Below are positions 44,557-53,701 of a stretch of DNA of 64,000 bases, in pieces. Source of the DNA: Pseudomonas putida (GTDB taxonomy: Bacteria; Pseudomonadota; Gammaproteobacteria; Pseudomonadales; Pseudomonadaceae); contig NZ_CP039371.1 in the NCBI RefSeq assembly GCF_005080685.1, positions 1,674,001 through 1,738,000 of the forward strand, given 5' to 3'. Within the stretch, counting starts at the first letter, position 1; each line of letters begins with the position of its first letter. The translations under genes and the position numbers were made by a program. The notes beneath the pieces were generated by a model that was not told where the DNA came from, did not search any database, and was given only the letters and a program-made list of their open reading frames with translations.

Positions 44557-47004
44557 TCAGCGGACCATGTCCGGCAAGCCTAACAATTGCGCCTTGTCGA
44601 AGGCATCCACGTCTATCACCTGCCTGCGCGCCCGCTCCGCCTCATGCAGCCGCTGCCCTTCACCTGGTTGAAGCACGCCACCCTCAACCGCCGCATCGAT
44701 GGCCGATTGCCCCGGCACTGGCTGCACCTTGCCGCCCTTGATAGCTTGGCGCAACGCTTCGTACAACGGCGCGGTTTCCTCCAGCAGGTTGCAGGCCCGC
44801 TGCAGTGCCGCCACCGGATCGCCTTCGGCCTGGGGCCTGAAACAGCCGGCCAACAACTCCTCCAGCGCAGGGTCGCCCTTGTGACGGCCGATCAGCTCGG
44901 CGACCTCTGCATCCAATTCGTCGCTCGGCCCGGTATGGCGCCGGCCAAAGGGGAACACAAGCAGGCGTAGAGCGCAGCCGACGAAGCGGTTGGGGAAGTT
45001 GTCGAGCAAGCGATCCAGTGCTTTTTCCGCCTGGCCCAGGCTTTCTTCCATCGCCCAGCGCAGCAAGGGCCGCATGTGCTCGGGCGAGCCCAGGTCGTGA
45101 TAACGCTTGAGCGCGGCGCTGGAGAGATACAGGTAGCTGAGCACGTCCCCCAGACGAGCACTGAGCCGTTCACGACGCTTGAGGGCACCGCCGAGCAGCA
45201 TCATCGACAGGTCCGCCAGCAGTGCGAAGGCCGCTGCCTGACGATTGAGGGCGCGGAAGTAGCCTTGGCTCAGGGCATCGCCGGGCACCTTCTCCAGCAG
45301 GCCCAGGCCGAGGTTGTAGACCAAGGTGCTGGACGCGTTGCCGGCGGCGAACATGATGTGCTTCATCAGTAGGTCATCGAACTCGCGCAGCGCCTGGTCG
45401 TGGTCCTGGCGCCCGGCCAGGGCCATCTCCTTGAGCACGAACGGGTGGCAGCGGATGGCGCCTTGGCCGAAGATCATCAGGTTGCGCGAAAGGATGTTGG
45501 CGCCTTCGACCGTGATGAAGATCGGCGCCCCTTGCCAGTTGCGCCCCAGATAGTTATTGGGGCCCATGATGATGCCCTTGCCGCCGTGCACGTCCATGGC
45601 GTGCTGGATGCATTCACGGCCGCGTTCGGTGAGGTGGTACTTGAGGATCGCCGACAGCACCGAGGGCTTTTCGCCCAGGTCCACGGCCTTGGCGGTCAGC
45701 AGGCGCGCGCTGTCCATCAGCCAGGCATTGCCGCCGATGCGCGCCAACGATTCCTGGATGCCCTCGAACGCCGCCAGCGGCACGTTGAACTGCTCGCGGA
45801 TGTTGGCGTACTGTCCGGTGACCAGGCTGGTGTACTTGGCAGCGCCCGTGCCGACTGCAGGCAGCGAGATGGAGCGGCCTACCGACAGGCAGTTCATCAA
45901 CATCATCCAGCCCTTGCCGAGCATGTCCTGGCCGCCGATCAGGTAGTCCAGCGGCACGAACACGTCCTTGCCGCTGTTGGGGCCGTTCATGAAGGCGGCG
46001 CCCAGGGGCAGGTGGCGCTTGCCGATGTCGACGCCGGGGGTGTCGGTGGGGATCAGCGCCAGGCTGATGCCCAGTTCTTCCTGCTCGCCCAGCAGGTGAT
46101 CGGGGTCGTAGGCCTTGAACGCGAGGCCCAGCAAGGTAGCCACCGGGCCTAGCGTGATGTAGCGCTTTTCCCAGTTCAGGCGCAGGCCGATGACTTCCTC
46201 GCCGTTCCACTGGCCTTTGCAGATGACCCCGGTATCGGGCATGGCGCCCGCGTCGGAGCCCGCCAGGGGGCCGGTGAGGGCGAAGCAGGGGATGTCCTCG
46301 CCACGGGCCAGGCGTGGCAGGTAGTGGTTGCGTTGCTCATCGGTGCCGTAATGCAGAAGCAACTCGGCGGGGCCCAGGGAGTTGGGCACCATCACCGTGG
46401 AGGCGAGATCGCCGCTGCGGGTGGCGAGTTTCATCGCGACCTGGGAGTGGGCATAGGCACTGAAGCCCTTGCCGCCATATTCCTTGGGAATGATCAGGGC
46501 GAAGAAACCGTTGGATTTGATATGCGCCCAGGCCTCTGGCGGCAGGTCGAGGTCCTGGCCGATCTGCCAGTCGCTGACCATGGCGCACAGTTCCTCGGTG
46601 GGGCCGTCGATGAAGGCCTGTTCTTCTTCGGTGAGTTTCGGTGCCGGGTAGTCGAGCAGTACGCGCCAGTCGGGGCGGCCGCTGAACAGCTCGCCGTCCC
46701 ACCACACGGTGCCGGCATCGATGGCCTCGCGCTCGGTCTGCGACATTGGCGGCAGGGTGCGCTGGAACCATTTGAACACCGGGGCGGTGAATACCTTTTG
46801 CCGCCATTGCGGCAGGGCCACCAGGGCGATTTTCAAGGCCAGCACGATCCACAGCACGGCCAGCAGCCAGCCGGGGGCGCTGCTGAAGATGCCCATCAGC
46901 AGCACATAGGCCGCGAGGATGCCCAGTATCTGCAGGGGCGCCAGGCGCCGGTGCGTGAGGTACGCAGCTCCGATCACCAGTACCACCAACCACAACAGCA
47001 ACAT
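44557..47004 (-). CDS. fadE: Acyl-CoA dehydrogenase, FadE type
   Basis: An 815-aa enzyme, the length of E. coli FadE, for the first step of fatty-acid beta-oxidation. Two or three N-terminal membrane segments (LLLWLVVLVIGAAYL, LGILAAYVLLMGIF, GWLLAVLWIVLALKIALVAL) precede the acyl-CoA dehydrogenase domains: ALIIPKEYGGKGFSAYAHSQ, CFALTGPLAGSDAGAMPDTG with the FAD-binding segment, RSISLPAVGTGAAKY, and DVHGGKGIIMGPNNYLGRNW, then a C-terminal DUF1974-type helical domain. The ATG at 47004 follows a strong GGAGGATCG site. Confidence 0.94.
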   Translation of the reverse strand: MLLLWLVVLVIGAAYLTHRRLAPLQILGILAAYVLLMGIFSSAPGWLLAVLWIVLALKIALVALPQWRQKVFTAPVFKWFQRTLPPMSQTEREAIDAGTVWWDGELFSGRPDWRVLLDYPAPKLTEEEQAFIDGPTEELCAMVSDWQIGQDLDLPPEAWAHIKSNGFFALIIPKEYGGKGFSAYAHSQVAMKLATRSGDLASTVMVPNSLGPAELLLHYGTDEQRNHYLPRLARGEDIPCFALTGPLAGSDAGAMPDTGVICKGQWNGEEVIGLRLNWEKRYITLGPVATLLGLAFKAYDPDHLLGEQEELGISLALIPTDTPGVDIGKRHLPLGAAFMNGPNSGKDVFVPLDYLIGGQDMLGKGWMMLMNCLSVGRSISLPAVGTGAAKYTSLVTGQYANIREQFNVPLAAFEGIQESLARIGGNAWLMDSARLLTAKAVDLGEKPSVLSAILKYHLTERGRECIQHAMDVHGGKGIIMGPNNYLGRNWQGAPIFITVEGANILSRNLMIFGQGAIRCHPFVLKEMALAGRQDHDQALREFDDLLMKHIMFAAGNASSTLVYNLGLGLLEKVPGDALSQGYFRALNRQAAAFALLADLSMMLLGGALKRRERLSARLGDVLSYLYLSSAALKRYHDLGSPEHMRPLLRWAMEESLGQAEKALDRLLDNFPNRFVGCALRLLVFPFGRRHTGPSDELDAEVAELIGRHKGDPALEELLAGCFRPQAEGDPVAALQRACNLLEETAPLYEALRQAIKGGKVQPVPGQSAIDAAVEGGVLQPGEGQRLHEAERARRQVIDVDAFDKAQLLGLPDMVR

Positions 47005-47127
47005 ATTCGATCCTCCTTGGAGCCAGGGGCTTTGGCCGTCGTACAGAGCTTAGACGCAACGCTGTAAACGGCAGGGTCTGAACAGTGACAGGGTGTGGCG
47101 GTGGGAGTTTCAGTCCATTGTTTGTCT

Positions 47128-47232
47128 GGACCGGCCTCTTCGCGGGGCAAGCCCGCTCCCACAGGATCTCTACAGTTCTCAGGTACGGCGCCGTACTTGT
47201 AGGAGCGGGCTTGCCCCGCGAAGAGGCCAGTA
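47128..47232. repeat. REP-type inverted pair upstream of the GST gene
   Basis: 'gaccggcctcttcgcggggcaagcccgctcccacagg' and 'gtaggagcgggcttgccccgcgaagaggccagtac' are opposed arms around about 30 bp. It lies between the divergent fadE and GST genes, which is unusual for a REP pair because it is in a promoter region for both. Confidence 0.7.
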
Positions 47233-47287
47233 CAGACACCAAAGGTCTGGAGTAGACTCACGCTTCCTCACCTATAAGGACGTTGCC

Positions 47288-47911
47288 ATGCTGAAGATCT
47301 GGGGCCGTAAGAATTCGAGCAATGTGCGCAAGGCATTGTGGATTGCCCACGAATTGGGCCTGGACTTCGAGTCGATCGACGCCGGTGGCGCCTTCGGCGT
47401 GGTCGACGAACCGCACTACCGGGCCCGCAACCCCAACGGCCTGGTGCCGATGCTCGAGGACGGCGACCTGACCCTGTGGGAGTCCAATACGATCGTCCGC
47501 TACCTGTGCGCCGAATATGGCGCGGAGCAGGGCTGGTACCTCGACGACCCGCGCCAGCGCGCCCTGGCCGACAAATGGATGGACTGGACCACCTCGTCCT
47601 TCGCCGCGCCGTTCCGCCCGCTGTTCTGGGGCCTGCTGCGCACCCCCGAAGACCAGCGCGACTGGGTGGCGATCAACGCCGCGCAAAAGCAGTGCGCCCA
47701 GTTGCTGGCCATCGCCGATGAAACCCTGGCCAAGCAGCCGTACCTTTCGGGTGACCAGATCGGCATGGGCGACATCCCATTGGGCAGCTTCGTCTACGCC
47801 TGGTTTGAGATGCCCATCGAGCGCCCAGCCATGTACCACCTGCAAGCCTGGTACGAGCGCCTCAAGGCGCGCCCGGCCTATCAGGCGGCGGTGATGACAT
47901 CGTTGACCTGA
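47288..47911 (+). CDS. Glutathione S-transferase
   Basis: A 207-aa soluble GST. The N-terminal thioredoxin-fold domain has the catalytic-type serine/asparagine region WGRKNSSNVRKALWIAHELG, the cis-proline NPNGLVPMLED and the glutathione-contacting WESNTIVRYL. The C-terminal all-helical domain contains YLSGDQIGMGDIPLGSFVYA with the N-capping box. Substrate unknown. The 144 bp before the next gene contain a short perfect palindrome (47932-47944) but no gene. Confidence 0.9.
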   Translation: MLKIWGRKNSSNVRKALWIAHELGLDFESIDAGGAFGVVDEPHYRARNPNGLVPMLEDGDLTLWESNTIVRYLCAEYGAEQGWYLDDPRQRALADKWMDWTTSSFAAPFRPLFWGLLRTPEDQRDWVAINAAQKQCAQLLAIADETLAKQPYLSGDQIGMGDIPLGSFVYAWFEMPIERPAMYHLQAWYERLKARPAYQAAVMTSLT

Positions 47912-48055
47912 TCGAACACCCCGGCTATTTCGATAGTCACTATCAATAGACGTGACTGTACTTGTGCGGCCAGGGCTTGCACCATGGCCGTACTCACTGC
48001 GCCAGTGACCTGATCTGGCGTGTCCTGCACCTTTATCCTCGGTAAGTGACCCGCT

Positions 48056-48988
48056 ATGAGTTCCGCACTGTCCATTCGACAGCTGACCAAGACCTACGGC
48101 AACGGCTTCCAAGCCCTCAAGGGCATCGACCTGGACGTCGCCGAAGGTGACTTCTTCGCCTTGCTCGGCCCCAACGGCGCCGGCAAGTCCACCACCATCG
48201 GCATCCTCTCGACCCTGGTCAACAAGACCAGCGGCACGGTCAACGTGTTCGGCCATGACCTCGATCGCGAGCCGGCGGCGCTCAAGCGCTGCCTGGGCGT
48301 GGTGCCGCAGGAATTCAACTTCAACCAGTTCGAGAAGTGCTTCGACATCGTCGTGACCCAGGCCGGCTACTACGGCATCCCGCCGAAAGTCGCCAAGGCC
48401 CGCGCCGAGCAGTACCTGACCCAGCTCGGCCTGTGGGACAAGCGCGACGTGCCGTCGCGCTCGTTGTCCGGTGGCATGAAGCGGCGCCTGATGATCGCCC
48501 GCGCACTGATCCACGAGCCGCGCCTGCTGATCCTCGACGAGCCGACCGCCGGGGTCGACATCGAGCTGCGCCGTTCGATGTGGAGCTTCCTCACCGAGCT
48601 CAACCAGAAAGGCATCACCATCATTCTCACCACCCACTACCTCGAGGAAGCCGAGCAGCTGTGCCGCAACATCGGCATCATCGACCACGGCACCATCGTC
48701 GAGAACACCAGCATGCGCCAGTTGCTGGGCAAGCTGCACGTCGAGACCTTCGTCCTCGACCTCAAGCGTGACCTGCCTGCCGCACCTGTGCTGCAGGGCT
48801 ACCCGTGCCGGTTGATCAACCCGCACAGCCTGGAGGTGCAGGTGGACAAGGACATCGGCATCACCGCGCTGTTCGGCCAACTGGCGCTGCAGAACATCGA
48901 GGTGCAGAGCCTGCGCAACAAGACCAACCGACTCGAGGAGCTGTTCGTGTCCCTGGTGGAAAAAAACCTGTCGAAGGTGGCGGTATGA
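48056..48988 (+). CDS. ABC transporter ATP-binding protein (YadG-like exporter)
   Basis: A 310-aa ATPase of the drug/antibiotic-exporter type. Walker A is GPNGAGKSTT (about 39-48), the Q-loop is in GVVPQEFNFNQF, the ABC signature is SLSGGMKRRLMIARAL, Walker B LLILDEPTAGVDIELR, and the switch histidine is in ILTTHYLEEAE. The C-terminal 80 residues form the regulatory extension. Its stop overlaps the permease start (ATGA at 48985-48988), so the two are coupled. It sits beside the GST, as I recall for the P. aeruginosa equivalents. Confidence 0.93.
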   Translation: MSSALSIRQLTKTYGNGFQALKGIDLDVAEGDFFALLGPNGAGKSTTIGILSTLVNKTSGTVNVFGHDLDREPAALKRCLGVVPQEFNFNQFEKCFDIVVTQAGYYGIPPKVAKARAEQYLTQLGLWDKRDVPSRSLSGGMKRRLMIARALIHEPRLLILDEPTAGVDIELRRSMWSFLTELNQKGITIILTTHYLEEAEQLCRNIGIIDHGTIVENTSMRQLLGKLHVETFVLDLKRDLPAAPVLQGYPCRLINPHSLEVQVDKDIGITALFGQLALQNIEVQSLRNKTNRLEELFVSLVEKNLSKVAV

Positions 48989-49764
48989 GTGTGGAGCTGC
49001 GCACCAACTGGGTCGCCCTGAACACCATCGTCTACCGCGAAGTGCGGCGCTTCCTGCGCATCTGGCCGCAGACCTTGCTGCCCCCGGCGATCACCATGGT
49101 TTTGTACTTCGTCATCTTCGGTAACCTGATCGGCCGGCAGATCGGCGACATGGGGGGCTTCACCTACATGGAGTACATCGTGCCGGGGCTGATCATGATG
49201 TCGGTGATCACCAACTCCTACGGCAACGTGGTGTCGAGCTTCTTCGGCAGCAAGTTCCAGCGCTCGATCGAAGAGTTGATGGTCTCGCCGGTATCGCCGC
49301 ACACCATTCTCGTCGGCTATGTGCTGGGCGGCGTGCTGCGTGGGTTGGCGGTGGGCGTGATCGTGACGATCCTGTCGCTGTTCTTCACCCACCTGCAGGT
49401 CCATCACCTGGGCATCACCGTGATCGTGGTCCTGCTGACGGCGACCATCTTCTCGCTGCTGGGCTTCGTCAACGCCGTGTTCGCGCGCAATTTCGACGAC
49501 ATCTCGATCATCCCGACCTTCGTCCTCACGCCGCTGACCTACCTGGGCGGGGTGTTCTACTCGATCAACCTGCTGCCGCCGTTCTGGCAGGCGGTATCGT
49601 TGGCCAACCCGGTGTTGCACATGGTCAACTCGTTCCGCTACGGGATCCTAGGGGTGTCGGATATCAGCATCGGCACGGCGATCACCTTCATGCTGGTGGC
49701 CACCGCGGTGCTCTACCTGCTGTGCGTTCGCCTGCTGGTCAGTGGCCGCGGCATGCGTGCCTGA
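48985..49764 (+). CDS. ABC-2 type transporter permease (YadH-like)
   Basis: A 259-aa inner-membrane protein with six predicted membrane segments, among them LLPPAITMVLYFVIFGNLIG, VIVTILSLFF, LGITVIVVLLTATIFSLLGF and AITFMLVATAVLYLLCV. The ABC-2 signature region is FDDISIIPTFVLTPLTYLGG with VFYSINLLPPFWQ. I use the ATG at 48985, which overlaps the ATPase stop; an extension further upstream lies wholly inside the ATPase gene. The substrate is not indicated. Its last 117 bp overlap the convergent DUF2062 frame. Confidence 0.92.
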   Translation: MSVELRTNWVALNTIVYREVRRFLRIWPQTLLPPAITMVLYFVIFGNLIGRQIGDMGGFTYMEYIVPGLIMMSVITNSYGNVVSSFFGSKFQRSIEELMVSPVSPHTILVGYVLGGVLRGLAVGVIVTILSLFFTHLQVHHLGITVIVVLLTATIFSLLGFVNAVFARNFDDISIIPTFVLTPLTYLGGVFYSINLLPPFWQAVSLANPVLHMVNSFRYGILGVSDISIGTAITFMLVATAVLYLLCVRLLVSGRGMRA

Positions 49765-50280
49765 GGCCTTGCACCGGCATTGGCGCCGACGCCACTGCCG
49801 GCCCACCCACCAGCGCCAGTAGAGCATGGTGGTGAAGTAGCCGAGGATGCCCAGCAGCACGCCGCACACCACCGAGCCGAGCAGGAAGGGTTGCCACAGG
49901 GTCGACAGCTGGTCGGTGATCCACTGGAAGGTCAGTTCGTCGGGCAGGGTGCGCGGCGGCACCTGCATCAGCCAGGCGCCGGTCATGTAGGTGACGAAGA
50001 ACACCGGCGGCATGGTCAGCGGGTTGGTCAGCCACACCAGGCTCACCGCGATCGGCAGGTTGCCGCGTACTGGAATGGCCAGCGCGGCGGCCAGCAGCAT
50101 CTGCGCCGGCATCGGGATCAACGCGGCGAACAGGCCCACACCCATGGCCCGCGCCACCGAATGGCGGTTCAGGTGCCAGAGGTTCGGGTCATGCAGCAGC
50201 CGGCCGAAGAAGCGCAGGGACTTGTGTTCCCGAATGCTGGTCGGGTCCGGCATGTAGCGTTTGAAAAGTCGGCGCGGCAT
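49648..50280 (-). CDS. DUF2062 membrane protein
   Basis: A 210-aa reading frame from the ATG at 50280, MPRRLFKRYMPDPTSIREHK. The DUF2062 core is clear: LNRHSVARAMGVGLFAALIP, MPAQMLLAAALAIPVRGNLP, VSLVWLTNPLTMPPVFFVTY, and a second membrane region LLGSVVCGVLLGILGYFTTM. After WRRRQCRC at about residue 170 the frame runs on for about 40 more residues that are opposite the permease coding sequence and look like antisense translation (THAAATDQQANAQQVEHRGG). The real end may be near 49770, lost by a small change. Confidence 0.8.
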   Translation of the reverse strand: MPRRLFKRYMPDPTSIREHKSLRFFGRLLHDPNLWHLNRHSVARAMGVGLFAALIPMPAQMLLAAALAIPVRGNLPIAVSLVWLTNPLTMPPVFFVTYMTGAWLMQVPPRTLPDELTFQWITDQLSTLWQPFLLGSVVCGVLLGILGYFTTMLYWRWWVGRQWRRRQCRCKASGTHAAATDQQANAQQVEHRGGHQHEGDRRADADIRHP

Positions 50281-50423
50281 GTAGGCTCCCGGAGCGTTGA
50301 TCCCGGCAGTATGCCCTGATTCCGAATCGCCCTCGTTTAGAGTTTGTGACAATTGTTGAAAGAGCCCAGCGCCGTTCTGCGCTATGCCTGAACAGGTGAA
50401 TTCGCTTCTGGAGCTCTACCTCT

Positions 50424-52640
50424 ATGCGCACAGGGATGTTTGCGCTCGCCCTCGGGCTGCTTGCCCTGGGTTTTCTTCCGGCATTGCCATCGGTCGGCTG
50501 GCTGTGGCTGATGCTGCTGGGCGGTATCGTCTGCGCCTGCACCCGGTTGTGGCCGTTGGGCTGCTTCCTGCTCGGGCTGTGCTGGGCCTGCTGGTCGGCG
50601 CAGCAGGCATTGGACGATCGCCTGGCACCGGTGCTCGACGGCCGCACGGTGTGGCTGGAGGGCAAGGTCGTCGGCTTGCCCAACCGTTCCGCGCAAGGCG
50701 TGCGCTTCGAGCTGGAGCAGCCGCGCTCGCGCCGTGCTCGATTGCCCGAGCGTATACAAGTGAGTTGGTTTGAGGGCCCAGCCGTGCAGGCAGGGGAGCG
50801 TTGGCGGCTGGCCGTCACCCTGCAGCGCCCGGCAGGGTTGTCCAATCCGCATGGCCCGGATCGCCAGGCGCAATTGCTGGCGCGAGGGATCGGCGCTACC
50901 GGCACGGTCAAGGCCGGCGAGGTGGTGGATGCCGCTGCGCCAGGTTGGCGGCATGCCTTGCGCGAGCGCCTGCTGGCTGTCGACGCCCATGGCCGGGAAG
51001 CCGTATTGGTGGCACTGGTGCTGGGCGATGGCTCGGGGTTGGCCCGCCAGGACTGGCAGGTGTTGCAGGCCACCGGCACGGTGCATCTGCTGGTTATTTC
51101 CGGGCAGCACATTGGCCTGGTTGCCGGCTTGGTGTATGCCCTGGTCGTGGGGCTGGTGCGCTGCGGTTTGTGGCCTCGGCGTTGGCCGTGGTTGCCTTGG
51201 GCTTGTGGCCTGGCCATGTCAGCCGCGCTGGCTTATGGCTGGCTTGCCGGCGCGGGCGTACCGGTGCAGCGCGCTTGCCTGATGCTGGCCGTGGTACTGG
51301 TCTGGCGCTTGCGCTTTCGCCATCTGGGGGCTTTCTTCCCCTGGCTGCTTGCCTTGGTCCTGGTCCTGCTGGTCGAGCCTTTGGCGGCTTTGCTGCCGGG
51401 CTTCTGGCTGTCGTTCGCCGCGGTCGCGGTGCTGATCTACTGCTTCAGCGCCCGCCTGGGTGGTTGGCGTCCCTGGCAGGCCTGGACGCGGGCGCAATGG
51501 GTGATCGCCATCGGCCTGCTGCCGGTGTTGCTGGCCACCGGGTTGCCGGTCAGTCTCAGCGCGCCGTTGGCCAACCTGCTGGCGGTACCGTGGATCAGCC
51601 TGGCGGTATTGCCCCTGGCGTTATTGGGCACTGCGCTGCTCCCGCTTGCAGGTATCGGCGAGGCGCTGTTGTGGCTGGCGGGCGGCTCGCTGGACCTCTT
51701 GTTGCGTGGGCTGACCCTGCTGGCGCAATGGCGGCCGGCGTGGGAGCCGCCGGCATTGCCACTCTGGGCTTGGGCGTTGGTTTGCCTGGGCGCGCTGCTG
51801 CTGTTGCTGCCGCGTGGCGTGCCGCTGCGGGGCTTGGGCGGGGTCATGCTGCTGGCCCTTTGGGTGCCCAGGGACGAGGTACCGCCAGGGCATGTGGAAG
51901 TCTGGCAGCTGGATGTCGGCCAGGGGCTGGCGGTACTGCTGCGTACCCGCAACCACACCTTGCTCTACGACGCAGGCCCGGCGTTCGGCGACAACGACCT
52001 GGGCGAGCGGGTGGTGCTACCGACTTTGCGCAAGCTGGGGATACGGCATCTGGATGTGATGCTGATCAGCCATGCCCATGCCGACCATTCGGGCGGTGCG
52101 CCCGCCATCCATCGGGGCTTGCCGGTCGCACGGGTGCTGGCGGGCGAGCCCGAGGCGCTGGCGCAGGCGTTGCGGGCACAGGCATGCAGCAATGACGACA
52201 GCTGGGAGTGGGATGGGGTGCGCTTTTCGTCCTGGCGCTGGGCGGATGGGCAAAGCAGCAACGATCGTTCCTGCGTGCTGCTGGTCGAGGCGCAGGGCGA
52301 GCGCTTGCTGTTGGCCGGCGACATGGAGGCGGGCGCCGAACGGGCCTGGCTGGCGGCCACCGACGAGCCGCGCATCGATTGGCTGCAATCGCCACATCAT
52401 GGCAGTCGCAGTTCTTCGACCGAAGCGTTCGTTCGCGCCACGGCGCCGCGTGGGGTGCTGATTTCACGGGGGCGTCATAACGGATTTGGGCATCCGCATG
52501 CGCAGGTCATCGAGCGTTATCGGCGCCATGGGGTGGCGGTGCACGACACGGCAGTGGATGGGGCATTGCGGCTGATGCTGGGGCGGGAGGGGGAGGTTGA
52601 GGGTGTGCGTGGGCAGCGGCGGTGGTGGCGGGTTGAATGA
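50424..52640 (+). CDS. comEC: DNA internalisation-related competence protein ComEC/Rec2
   Basis: A 738-aa inner-membrane protein that moves single-stranded DNA into the cytoplasm in natural transformation. Order: two or three N-terminal membrane segments, a DUF4131/OB-like part (VWLEGKVVGLPNRSAQGVRF), the competence domain with about eight membrane segments (LLVISGQHIGLVAGLVYALV is the most conserved), then a metallo-beta-lactamase domain with DVGQGLAVLLRTRNHTLLYD, SHAHADHSGGAPAIHRGLPV and LQSPHHGSRSSST. All metal-binding motifs are intact, so the gene looks functional. Confidence 0.93.
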   Translation: MRTGMFALALGLLALGFLPALPSVGWLWLMLLGGIVCACTRLWPLGCFLLGLCWACWSAQQALDDRLAPVLDGRTVWLEGKVVGLPNRSAQGVRFELEQPRSRRARLPERIQVSWFEGPAVQAGERWRLAVTLQRPAGLSNPHGPDRQAQLLARGIGATGTVKAGEVVDAAAPGWRHALRERLLAVDAHGREAVLVALVLGDGSGLARQDWQVLQATGTVHLLVISGQHIGLVAGLVYALVVGLVRCGLWPRRWPWLPWACGLAMSAALAYGWLAGAGVPVQRACLMLAVVLVWRLRFRHLGAFFPWLLALVLVLLVEPLAALLPGFWLSFAAVAVLIYCFSARLGGWRPWQAWTRAQWVIAIGLLPVLLATGLPVSLSAPLANLLAVPWISLAVLPLALLGTALLPLAGIGEALLWLAGGSLDLLLRGLTLLAQWRPAWEPPALPLWAWALVCLGALLLLLPRGVPLRGLGGVMLLALWVPRDEVPPGHVEVWQLDVGQGLAVLLRTRNHTLLYDAGPAFGDNDLGERVVLPTLRKLGIRHLDVMLISHAHADHSGGAPAIHRGLPVARVLAGEPEALAQALRAQACSNDDSWEWDGVRFSSWRWADGQSSNDRSCVLLVEAQGERLLLAGDMEAGAERAWLAATDEPRIDWLQSPHHGSRSSSTEAFVRATAPRGVLISRGRHNGFGHPHAQVIERYRRHGVAVHDTAVDGALRLMLGREGEVEGVRGQRRWWRVE

Positions 52641-52690
52641 CGGTGGGGTGTCGACGGGGTGCTTGGCGGGGGATTATTAGCGTCCAGGAG

Positions 52691-52940
52691 ATCGAGCGCC
52701 GCCCGCGCGGCGCATCGCGGCACAAGGCCGCTCCTACATTTGTTTCGGGCCAATTATGTCTGGTAGGCCATAGTTGTCAGCCTTGTTGGCCCGGCGCGAT
52801 ATTTGTGTTGGCGCAGGGCGCACCACGATATTCCGTGGTGCCACCAAAAGCGAGCAACCATGGCCTGACAGACATAGGCACGTTGCAACAAATGTAGGAG
52901 CGGCCTTGTGCCGCGATGCGCCGCGCGGGCGGCGCTCGAT
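52691..52940. repeat. 250-bp foldback element with perfect 53-bp terminal inverted repeats
   Basis: Arms 52691-52743 and 52888-52940 are exact reverse complements over 53 bp and include the REP core 'cggcacaaggccgctcctac'. The 144 bp between them contain a second inverted pair, 52755-52771 against 52860-52876 (15 of 17 match), and a central perfect hairpin GCACCACG-ATATTC-CGTGGTGC. The whole element is a nested palindrome. It lies between comEC and exbB, 126 bp before the exbB start, and encodes nothing. Confidence 0.85.
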
Positions 52941-53065
52941 ATATGCGGCACAACAATTCTCCAGTGCACGCTTCGCAATGCCCCACCCATTTCCCTGACC
53001 TCCGGCAGATGAGCCCCCGCCCTGCGTATGTTAGAGTGGCGGCCTTTTTCAGAGGGGCATCTACT

Positions 53066-53701
53066 GTGTGGGAATTGGTCAAGTCCGGTGGTTGGATGAT
53101 GCTGCCGATCATTCTGAGTTCCATCGCTGCCATGGCTATCGTCGCCGAGCGCCTGTGGACCCTGCGCGCCAGTCGCGTCTCGCCGCCGCACCTGCTGGGC
53201 CAGGTGTGGATGTGGATCAAGGACAAGCAACTCACCAGTGACAAGCTCAAGGCTCTGCGCGCCGACTCGCCGCTGGGCGAGATCCTCGCGGCGGGCCTGG
53301 CCAACTCGCGCCATGGCCGAGAGATCATGAAGGAATGCATCGAGGAAGCCGCCTCGCGCGTCATCCACGAACTCGAACGCTACATCAGCACCCTCGGCAC
53401 CATCGCCGCCATGGCCCCACTGCTGGGCTTGCTGGGCACCGTGCTGGGCATGATCGACATTTTCAGTGCCTTCATGGGCTCGCAGATGACCGCCAACGCC
53501 GCCGTGCTCGCCGGTGGTATCTCCAAGGCCCTGGTCACCACTGCGGCCGGCCTGATGGTCGGTATTCCGGCGGTGTTCTTCCACCGCTTCCTGCTGCGTC
53601 GCATCGATGAGCTGGTGGTGGGTATGGAACAGGAGGCGATCAAGCTGGTCGAGGTGCTGCAGGGCGACCGTGAAGTCGAAGTGGCCGGAGGCAAGGCGTG
53701 A
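53066..53701 (+). CDS. exbB: MotA/TolQ/ExbB-family proton channel protein
   Basis: A 211-aa inner-membrane protein that starts at GTG 53066 (V/M-WELVKSGGWMMLP) after a GAGGGG ribosome-binding site. Three membrane segments: MMLPIILSSIAAMAIVAERL, TLGTIAAMAPLLGLLGTVLG and the last GISKALVTTAAGLMVGIPAV, which is the conserved ExbB/TolQ pore helix. With ExbD it uses the proton gradient to energise an outer-membrane or envelope process. The pair here belongs to the lpxK-linked type; no tonB is nearby. GTGA overlap couples it to exbD. Confidence 0.9.
   Translation: MWELVKSGGWMMLPIILSSIAAMAIVAERLWTLRASRVSPPHLLGQVWMWIKDKQLTSDKLKALRADSPLGEILAAGLANSRHGREIMKECIEEAASRVIHELERYISTLGTIAAMAPLLGLLGTVLGMIDIFSAFMGSQMTANAAVLAGGISKALVTTAAGLMVGIPAVFFHRFLLRRIDELVVGMEQEAIKLVEVLQGDREVEVAGGKA

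Noticed and set aside
47932..47944. Perfect palindrome GATAGT-C-ACTATC upstream of the ABC transporter genes, considered as a Fur or OxyR site
   Set aside because: Spacing and sequence fit neither consensus (Fur 19-bp GATAAT repeats, OxyR ATAG-N7-CTAT). It is a possible operator, but a single 13-bp palindrome is too little to call.
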